Shown one piece after another: positions 15,362 through 20,445 of a DNA stretch of 20,445 nucleotides. The stretch lies in contig JAZPZL010000241.1 in assembly GCA_045544655.1 (NCBI GenBank), positions 1-20,445 of the forward strand, given 5' to 3'. The first letter of the stretch is position 1. Every line of letters starts with the position of its first letter. This DNA is from RGIG5579 sp045544655 (GTDB lineage Bacteria > Bacillota > Clostridia > Oscillospirales > SIG627). The position numbers and the translations under genes were made by a program. The notes beneath the pieces are model-generated. The model was not told where the DNA came from and searched no databases. It saw nothing but the letters and a program-made list of their open reading frames with translations.

Positions 15362-16048
15362 ATGAATCGGGAACAAATGATCTCAGGATTTCTTGCAGAC
15401 CGTGGCTTTGCCACCATTGCGGAGCTTGCGGAGTTGATCCATACGAGTCAGGCTACCGTTCGCCGTACTGTAAAGGAAATGGAACGGCAGGGTGTTCTGA
15501 AGTGCGTTTACGGCGGTGTGATCCACGTGGAGTATCAAATGCTGCCCGTGCCGATCCTTCTCCGTGACGGAGAGAATCACGCGGCGAAGGAGAGGCTTGC
15601 AAAACGAGCGGCAGAGCTGATTCCCGATCACGCCACCATTCTGATTGATTCCTCTACGACAGCCCGTCGCATTTGTCAGCATATTCGGGATCGGGAGGGC
15701 TTGACCGTTATTACCAGCAGTTTGCGCGTTTGCAGTGAATTGCGGGATTCCTCCGTTCGCGTATTTTGTACAGGTGGAAGCCTTCTGCCGAGAAGGGAAT
15801 GCTTTGCGGGTCATTTTGCGGAAGAATTCGTTTCAAGGATCAAAGCGGACTATTTTTTCTTTTCGGCCCAGGGGGTCTCTGCCAACGGGGATATTACGGA
15901 TAGCAGTGAGGAGGAAATTGCACTGAGAAAGGTGATGCTGTCCGTCTCCAAAAACAAAATCTTTCTCTTCGATTCCTCCAAGGAGGGAAAGGATTACCCC
16001 TTTATATTGTGCAACACCGCCGAATTAACGGCGGTGTTGAAGGATTGA
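15362..16048 (+). CDS. DeoR/GlpR family transcriptional regulator
   Basis: A 228-residue regulator. ATG 15362 has a GGGAGG site just upstream; longer frames start with non-family sequence. The N-terminal helix-turn-helix (about 14-45; FATIAELAELIHTSQATVRR) carries the DeoR signature and is followed by YGGVI (50-54). The sugar-phosphate-binding domain shows IDSSTTA (95-101), TGG (137-139) and, near the C terminus, SAQGVSANGDITD and FDSSKEG, the usual effector-site motifs. It is slightly shorter than the usual 250 residues. DeoR proteins generally repress genes for sugar or polyol use and are released by phosphorylated intermediates. The divergent dehydrogenase-like gene is the most likely target, which fits a phosphate-ester ligand. 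The effector is not known. Confidence 0.9.
   Translation: MNREQMISGFLADRGFATIAELAELIHTSQATVRRTVKEMERQGVLKCVYGGVIHVEYQMLPVPILLRDGENHAAKERLAKRAAELIPDHATILIDSSTTARRICQHIRDREGLTVITSSLRVCSELRDSSVRVFCTGGSLLPRRECFAGHFAEEFVSRIKADYFFFSAQGVSANGDITDSSEEEIALRKVMLSVSKNKIFLFDSSKEGKDYPFILCNTAELTAVLKD
16012..16039. terminator. Hairpin inside the 3' end of the deoR gene
   Basis: A perfect 10-bp stem (AACACCGCCG with CGGCGGTGTT) closes the loop AATTAA. It lies in the last codons of deoR, and the convergent CBM9-like gene ends at the next base after the deoR stop. No U-tract follows on either strand, so this may be a Rho-type or processing signal, or chance coding sequence. Confidence 0.4.
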
Positions 16049-16648
16049 TTATTCAAATATCATCTGACCGAATGCATCCGGATTGTGGAAGGAGGCGTAC
16101 TCCAAAAGGGGATGAGGATTCCAGGTGAGGTAGTGAGGAGGCTGGGTCAGATCTGCGCATTTGAAGCAGTTCGCGCGGATCTTTTTTCCTGAAAATACCT
16201 TGAATTCGGGGAAGAAGCGGCAGATAAATTCGTAGGGGACGCTATAGCTCAGCTCCCAGCCCTCATCTGTTTTCTTTGCACAAGGCTTGATATTGGGTTC
16301 TTCCGGAATGAGTCTGACCAGATTGTGAGCGTTGCTTCCGATTCCCAGGTAAATGGCTCCGTTCAGATTGCTTTCAATGTTGAAATATCTTTTGTCGCCT
16401 TCTACGGGAGAGAAAAAGAACTCCAGACAGCTGTCACTGCAAACCTCGTCAAGAGGACCGTTGAGCTCGGCGCGGATATTTTTCTCATCGCTGGAAAGAC
16501 GTACGTACAAGGCTTCTTCGTCGTAGCAGATCTGCGCCCATGCCTGAATGGTCACTTCAACCTGCTCCAAAGGCTCGCAGATCGTAAGCTTGGGAATCTT
16601 ATCCCAGGAAAAATCTTTCGGTTTTTTGATGATCGTGTATTCTTTCAT
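16049..16648 (-). CDS. Carbohydrate-binding family 9-like protein
   Basis: A 199-residue protein made of one CBM9-like (DOMON-type beta-sandwich) domain. Visible are YDEEALYVRL (42-51), the DSCLEFFFSP strand (72-81), YFNIESNLNGAIY (88-100), WELSYSVPYEF (131-141) and the characteristic ending LTWNP to FHNPDAFGQMIF (174-198). No signal peptide or membrane segment is seen, so it is cytoplasmic as annotated. The start has an AAGGAAAG site, and it lies 21 bases after the nitroreductase gene. It has no visible catalytic motif and probably binds a sugar or glycan; the ligand is unknown. Its stop directly abuts that of deoR. Confidence 0.82.
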   Translation of the reverse strand: MKEYTIIKKPKDFSWDKIPKLTICEPLEQVEVTIQAWAQICYDEEALYVRLSSDEKNIRAELNGPLDEVCSDSCLEFFFSPVEGDKRYFNIESNLNGAIYLGIGSNAHNLVRLIPEEPNIKPCAKKTDEGWELSYSVPYEFICRFFPEFKVFSGKKIRANCFKCADLTQPPHYLTWNPHPLLEYASFHNPDAFGQMIFE

Positions 16649-16669
16649 TGCTCTTTCCTTTTCTGTTTA

Positions 16670-17239
16670 TTATTTTACATCGCTGTAGACGAGAACCTCG
16701 TCAACGCTTCTCTTCGGTACGCAAAAATCACCGTTTTCATCCAGATAGTAGGATAGATCACCGTCGGAGTCTACAGCTTTGCTACCTACGCCTGCAGAAC
16801 CGAGGGCAATTGCATAATAGGGAAGTAGCTCTCCAAAAGGAAAACGTTCCTTGATCTCTTCCTTTTTCGTGATCTTCAAACAGCAGTTTCCGATTCCCAT
16901 GCTCTCTGCCGCAAGCATTACGGTTGCCGCACAGCTTCCCGCATCGAATTCAAAGAAACCGTTTTCTTCCTTATTGCCCAAAAGCAAAAGATAAGCCATC
17001 GGTCTTTCCGTCTCTGCAATGGGATAGGGATGGAGTCGCATCGCCCAGTTCAAATGACGGAACAGAAAATCCCGATCTTCCTTTTCCGTCACGATCGCAA
17101 AGCGGATCGGTTGTCCGTTCATTGCCGACGAATAGAGCCTTCCGAGACGAACGAGCTCCTTCAGACTTTCCGCAGGAACGGAGATCGGCTTGAATTTTCG
17201 GATGGATCTTCTTTTTTCAATGGCTTCCAAAGTGTTCAT
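16670..17239 (-). CDS. Nitroreductase family protein
   Basis: A 189-residue flavoprotein of the nitroreductase fold, which usually uses FMN and NAD(P)H. Visible are RRSIRKF (10-16), the SSAMNGQP flavin-contact region (37-44) and DAGSCAATVMLAAESMGIGNC (from about 99), the usual helix before the second FMN site. The C-terminal part continues into a short tail. It is the first gene of a two-gene operon with the CBM9-like gene and is divergent from the large glycoside-hydrolase-like gene. Members reduce many substrates (nitro compounds, quinones, enones), so none is assigned. Confidence 0.88.
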   Translation of the reverse strand: MNTLEAIEKRRSIRKFKPISVPAESLKELVRLGRLYSSAMNGQPIRFAIVTEKEDRDFLFRHLNWAMRLHPYPIAETERPMAYLLLLGNKEENGFFEFDAGSCAATVMLAAESMGIGNCCLKITKKEEIKERFPFGELLPYYAIALGSAGVGSKAVDSDGDLSYYLDENGDFCVPKRSVDEVLVYSDVK

Positions 17240-17260
17240 TCTTTCACGTCCTTTCGCTCT

Positions 17261-17289
17261 ATTATTGCTTTTTTTTTCGATTTTGTCAA
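17261..17289 (-). promoter_or_regulatory. Promoter of the nitroreductase/CBM9 operon
   Basis: On the - strand a consensus TTGACA (17284-17289), a 17-base spacer containing a long A-run, and AATAAT (17261-17266) precede the nitroreductase gene by about 20 bases. Confidence 0.7.
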
Positions 17290-17336
17290 GAAAAAGCAGG
17301 GGAAGTTCTTATTTCTTGCACCGCTTTTTCCTTCTT

Positions 17337-17356
17337 TTGCAATTTTTTGCAATTTT
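17337..17356 (+). repeat. Tandem direct repeat TTGCAATTTT upstream of the hydrolase gene
   Basis: Two perfect 10-bp copies of TTGCAATTTT lie end to end, so they are about one DNA turn apart. A third, imperfect TTGCATTA copy begins at 17359 and serves as the -35 region. The phasing suggests a binding site for an activator or repressor, but an A/T-rich run could also arise by chance. Confidence 0.55.
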
Positions 17357-17358
17357 AC

Positions 17359-17387
17359 TTGCATTATTTATCTTTATTTGCTATTCT
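17359..17387 (+). promoter_or_regulatory. Promoter of the glycoside-hydrolase-like gene
   Basis: TTGCAT (17359-17364), a 17-base spacer and TATTCT (17382-17387) stand about 36 bases before the ATG, immediately downstream of the tandem repeat. Confidence 0.6.
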
Positions 17388-17422
17388 GTACTTGTAATTT
17401 TATTCCCGAAAGGAGATTTCAT

Positions 17423-19450
17423 ATGTCACGTTATATTCCGCAGCCCGCTTACATTGACCGTATGCCTGTCGATATTTCCTTCGTCTTTGCAGATGAAAGA
17501 CCCGCAGGTAAGCGCGGTTTTGTAAAAGCAGTTGGAGAAGACCTTCGCTTTGAGGACGGCACCCTTGCACGCTTTTGGGGTGTAAACTTCAACGGTGGTG
17601 CTTGCTTCCCCGACAAGGATTATGCAAAGAAGGTAGCACAGAGATTGGCTCAGGTTGGTTGTAACCTGGTTCGTTTCCATCAGCTGGATGCCGAGTGGGA
17701 TACTCCCAACATTTTTGCTTTTACCAAGGGTAAGCGCGTTTATACCACCCGCGTTCTGGATGAAAAGTCCATGGATGCTCTGGATTACCTGGTATACTGC
17801 CTGAAGGAAGAGGGCATTTACTGTTATCTGGATATGATCACCTATCGCCACTACAAAGAGGGTGACGGTGTGGTAGATTGCGAAAAGCTGCTTGATAAGG
17901 GCAGACCCTGGGCGATCGTTGATAAGAAGATGAGAGAGCTTCAGAAGGAGTATTGCGACCAGCTTTGGAACCACTACAATCCTTATACCAAGCTCCTTTA
18001 TAAGGACGACCCCGTTTTCGTTATGACTGAGATCATCAACGAAGAGGATCTGTTCATCGACCACCATTCCGTAAGAGCAGAGCACGTTCACAGCGAATAC
18101 TATGAGAGTATGTTCCGCGAAATGTTCCGCGATTGGCTCGCGGAGAACAACATCGAATTCGACTGGAAGAACTGCGAGCTGTACTGCTCCGATGATCCCA
18201 TGATCCAGTTCAAGATCTACGTTTCCAGAACCTATTTCCAGGAAATGTACGATTATATCCGTTCCTTGGGCGTAAAGATCCCGATTGCCGGTACCAACTG
18301 GCTCAAGACCACTGCCTCCGTAAAGGCTGAAACGGAAATGGACTTCCTGGACGGTCACCACTACTACTACGACTGGAAGTGGGGCAATACGGAAAGAACC
18401 TGTATGAATCGTTCCGTGAACTCCTCTCCCTTCATTTTCCCCAATCTCGGTAAGCGTGCTTTGGCAGGTAAGCCTTACTTCGTTTCCGAGTGGGATATGC
18501 CTTGGCCGAACTCCTACCGCGCAGAGGGTCCCCTCTACTATGCCGCAGTAGGCGCTCTCCAGAATTGGAGCGGCTTTGCCATTCATACCTACGCATATAG
18601 CTGCCTTTTGGATAAGATGGATATTCTCGGCAGAGAGCTTTCCAGCCCCGTTGCAGGCGTTCCCTACAGAGAGGGTATCTTCTCCGTCTGGAATGACCCC
18701 GCAAAGTTCGGTATGTTCTACCACGCAGCGCTCATTACCAGACGTGCAGACGTATCTCCCGCAAATAAGAAGGTAGGCGTTCAGGCTGATGCGATGGGCA
18801 AGGCGCTGGTTGGTCCCTTTGAAAGCCGTCTCGAGAAGAATCAGGTGAAGACCTGCTTCGACGGTCTGCCCGAGGGCTACGATGAAGTGATCCACGAAAC
18901 CGTCAAGGAGCCTATTGCTGACGAAGAAGGCATCATCCGTTCCGATAACGGTCAGCTCATCCGCGATATGAAGGCGATGACTGCATACATTGATACCGAT
19001 CGTACCAAGGCTGTCTACGGTCTCCATAACCGCTTCTCCCGCGGTCAGTCCAACCATAAGAGCAACATTAAGTACAATACGATGGTGGACGGCTTCCACG
19101 TAGCTTGTAAGACCGACTTTGCCTGCATCGCCCTCTCCTCTTTGACCGATGCACCCATCTGTGAGTCCGATAATATGCTTTTGACCACCATCGGCAGAGC
19201 CCGCAACTCCGGTGCTCAGTTCGACGGTGAAAAGATGCTTGAGGTAGGTCACGCTCCCATTATGGCAGAGGTGATCGATGCGCAGATCCGCATCAAGACC
19301 AACCGTCCCAACCTGAAGGTTTGGGGTGTCAATGCCGAAGGCTTCTACGCAGGTCTCATTCCCACTACCTACGATGACGAAGGCTATCTCTGCTTCCGCG
19401 TAGGCGATGAGAACAATCCCGCTTGCTACTACCTGATCGTTCAGGACTAA
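17423..19450 (+). CDS. Cellulase-family-like glycoside hydrolase (intracellular)
   Basis: A 675-residue protein. The ATG at 17423 has a strong AAAGGAGA site; longer frames run into the promoter. It resembles clan-A (GH5-type) (beta/alpha)8 hydrolases: FWGVNFNGGACFP (51-63), CNLVRFHQLDAEWD (80-93), a GIYCYLDMITY strand (131-141), the motif TEIINEED (202-209), in which Glu207 would be the acid/base, and FVSEWDMPWP (353-362), in which Glu356 would be the nucleophile; HHYYYDW (312-318) fits the strand between. From about residue 490 a beta-rich C-terminal domain follows. No signal peptide is seen, so it probably acts on imported oligosaccharides. Codon use is extremely biased (no TTA, CTA or TCA codon after codon 3), which suggests high expression. 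The catalytic assignment is by motif position only; substrate unknown. Confidence 0.78.
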   Translation: MSRYIPQPAYIDRMPVDISFVFADERPAGKRGFVKAVGEDLRFEDGTLARFWGVNFNGGACFPDKDYAKKVAQRLAQVGCNLVRFHQLDAEWDTPNIFAFTKGKRVYTTRVLDEKSMDALDYLVYCLKEEGIYCYLDMITYRHYKEGDGVVDCEKLLDKGRPWAIVDKKMRELQKEYCDQLWNHYNPYTKLLYKDDPVFVMTEIINEEDLFIDHHSVRAEHVHSEYYESMFREMFRDWLAENNIEFDWKNCELYCSDDPMIQFKIYVSRTYFQEMYDYIRSLGVKIPIAGTNWLKTTASVKAETEMDFLDGHHYYYDWKWGNTERTCMNRSVNSSPFIFPNLGKRALAGKPYFVSEWDMPWPNSYRAEGPLYYAAVGALQNWSGFAIHTYAYSCLLDKMDILGRELSSPVAGVPYREGIFSVWNDPAKFGMFYHAALITRRADVSPANKKVGVQADAMGKALVGPFESRLEKNQVKTCFDGLPEGYDEVIHETVKEPIADEEGIIRSDNGQLIRDMKAMTAYIDTDRTKAVYGLHNRFSRGQSNHKSNIKYNTMVDGFHVACKTDFACIALSSLTDAPICESDNMLLTTIGRARNSGAQFDGEKMLEVGHAPIMAEVIDAQIRIKTNRPNLKVWGVNAEGFYAGLIPTTYDDEGYLCFRVGDENNPACYYLIVQD

Positions 19451-19463
19451 TTCAATAAACACA

Positions 19464-19498
19464 AAAAAAGGACTGCGATTTTTTCGCAGTCCTTTTTT
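19464..19498 (+). terminator. Intrinsic terminator after the hydrolase gene
   Basis: A 15-bp stem (left arm 19464-19478, core GGACTGCGA; right arm 19484-19498) with a T5 loop is followed by the end of a T-run. It lies 14 bases after the stop codon and separates the hydrolase gene from the BspA-like gene. Confidence 0.92.
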
Positions 19499-19510
19499 CG
19501 TTGCATAGTC

Positions 19511-19539
19511 TTGATTTTTATTCTCAAAAGGTATATAAT
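19511..19539 (+). promoter_or_regulatory. Promoter of the BspA-like gene
   Basis: TTGATT (19511-19516), a 17-base spacer and a consensus TATAAT (19534-19539) precede the ATG by about 48 bases. Confidence 0.78.
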
Positions 19540-19587
19540 GAATCATCTTTATACTTTGAATCGCTTCGATTGAAAAAGGAGAGTAAA

Positions 19588-20445
19588 ATGAAACGAATTC
19601 TTGCGTTGATCTTAGCATTTTGTACGATCTTTTCCTGTATGCCGGCAGCGGTGTTTGCACAGGAAACGGAAATTCCTTCAGAGAAATCGGAAAATGAAGA
19701 GATTGTTGAGCCACAAGAAGAAGGCGAGGAAGATTTATCGGAAGAGGAGGAAAAGCCTCTTTGGGAATATGAGGTTGTCGACGGATCCATTACGGTAACG
19801 GCGTACAACGGTACCTCCGTTGACCTCTACGTTCCCGCTATTTTCTACGTTGATGAAAATGCGATTCCCGTTAAAGCTTTGGGTGCATCGCTGTTTGAAG
19901 ACAACGATGCCTTGAATTCCGTAACCCTTGGGGAGGGCATTACCACCATTGGAGATCGCGCCTTCTATGATGCTGACAATTTGGTTTGCATTGTAACGAA
20001 TACCACCCTCACTACCATTGGTGCTGAGGCTTTTTCCGGTTGCGATGCTTTCAATTCCGTTGTCCTTTACGACACGGTAACTGTAATTGGCGAGAGTGCT
20101 TTTGCAGAGTGTCCCAAGCTTGCCGTTTGGTGTAACGAAGACTCCGCAGCTTATCAATATGCAGTTACCAATTTTTTGAATTATAAGCTTATGAGTTCTT
20201 CTGCAACACCTGAAATTTACGTTGTGGATGGTGTCAGCTACTATATTTCTAACGGTGAAGCGGTCGCAAAGTCTTTTGACGGATCCTTGACCGAACTTGT
20301 AATTCCTTCTTCTGTGGAGGGTTATCCGGTCACTCAGCTTTACTTGACCTTTAAAAATTGTACAACTCTAAAATCCGTTACGTTACCCGACAGTCTCAGA
20401 ACGGTTTCCAAAGAGGCTTTTTACGGCTGTACCGCTTTGGAAACG
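19588..20445 (+). CDS. Secreted BspA-like leucine-rich repeat protein (3' partial)
   Basis: The first 286 residues of a protein cut by the window end. ATG 19588 has an AAAGGAG site. A signal peptide (basic start, hydrophobic core, AVFA followed by QE at about residue 24) is followed by a very acidic low-complexity linker (about 25-57) and then repeats of the LRR_5/BspA type, recognisable by copies of VTLGEGITTIGDRAFYDADNL, VVLYDTVTVIGESAFAECPKL and VTLPDSLRTVSKEAFYGCTAL. Such proteins occur on the surface of many gut and oral bacteria and bind host or bacterial partners. IFSC in the signal region resembles a lipobox poorly, so a lipoprotein is less likely. Anchor and full length lie outside the window. 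Confidence 0.88.
   Translation, partial: MKRILALILAFCTIFSCMPAAVFAQETEIPSEKSENEEIVEPQEEGEEDLSEEEEKPLWEYEVVDGSITVTAYNGTSVDLYVPAIFYVDENAIPVKALGASLFEDNDALNSVTLGEGITTIGDRAFYDADNLVCIVTNTTLTTIGAEAFSGCDAFNSVVLYDTVTVIGESAFAECPKLAVWCNEDSAAYQYAVTNFLNYKLMSSSATPEIYVVDGVSYYISNGEAVAKSFDGSLTELVIPSSVEGYPVTQLYLTFKNCTTLKSVTLPDSLRTVSKEAFYGCTALET

Noticed and set aside
14550..15365. ORF of 271 codons on the + strand opposite the dehydrogenase-like gene
   Set aside because: It lies in antisense to a clear Rossmann-fold gene and runs into the divergent promoter region; no family motif.
17240..17422. N-terminal extension of the hydrolase gene into the intergenic region
   Set aside because: The longer frame crosses the promoter and antisense nitroreductase coding region; the ATG at 17423 has the strong ribosome site.
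17426..19714. Very long antisense ORF (762 codons) opposite the hydrolase gene
   Set aside because: It is in codon register with the sense gene and runs without stop because the sense gene avoids TTA, CTA and TCA codons. It crosses the terminator, its protein has no recognisable motif, and it has no convincing start region.
1..20445. CRISPR array, tRNA, rRNA, insertion sequence or prophage
   Set aside because: No repeat-spacer pattern, no cloverleaf or rRNA-like stretch, no transposase or phage gene was recognised; this was by eye, so a tRNA or small RNA search would be needed to be sure.

Overview
The window looks like a contig piece from an anaerobic Firmicute, most likely a clostridial gut bacterium. 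The reasons are strong Shine-Dalgarno sites (AAGGAGA, AGGAGG), sigma-A type promoters with 17-bp spacers, a GdpP/L9/DnaB cluster and a TilS/Hpt/FtsH cluster of Firmicute type, a YtrA-type GntR regulator with an ABC exporter, and a secreted BspA-like repeat protein. This is an inference from gene content; no rRNA, tRNA, CRISPR array, prophage or insertion sequence was seen.

Left end (1-3180, + strand): the 3' part of a GldG-like membrane protein and a DUF4340 protein, probably the end of an ABC-exporter operon whose ATPase and permease lie outside the window. A bidirectional terminator closes it against the next operon.

Housekeeping block (3181-12170, - strand): one promoter upstream of gdpP (TTTACA-17-TATAAT) can drive gdpP, rplI, dnaB, tilS, hpt, ftsH and a gpsA-like gene. 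It covers c-di-AMP turnover, ribosomal protein L9, the replicative helicase, tRNA-Ile lysidinylation, purine salvage, membrane proteolysis and glycerol-3-phosphate formation. A hairpin between ftsH and the gpsA-like gene may reduce expression of the latter.

ABC-exporter operon (12213-14160, + strand), divergent from gdpP: a short GntR/YtrA-type repressor that appears to start at CTG, an ABC ATPase and a membrane permease, with overlapping genes. A perfect 10-bp inverted repeat over the -10 box is a strong candidate autoregulatory operator. A perfect 34-bp palindrome ends the operon.

Metabolic accessory part (14166-19500): a second, more divergent glycerol-3-phosphate-dehydrogenase-like gene (-) is divergent from a DeoR-family regulator (+) with overlapping promoters, which suggests a regulator/target pair acting on a sugar or polyol phosphate. 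Next come a CBM9-like protein and a nitroreductase (- operon), divergent from a large intracellular glycoside-hydrolase-like protein (+) with very strong codon bias.

Right end (19511-20445, + strand): the 5' part of a secreted BspA-like leucine-rich-repeat protein cut by the window edge. All intergenic gaps are under 300 bases. Nothing here is clearly a new system. The most checkable items are the CTG start and operator of the GntR gene, the DeoR/dehydrogenase pair, and the carbohydrate cluster with its tandem upstream repeat.
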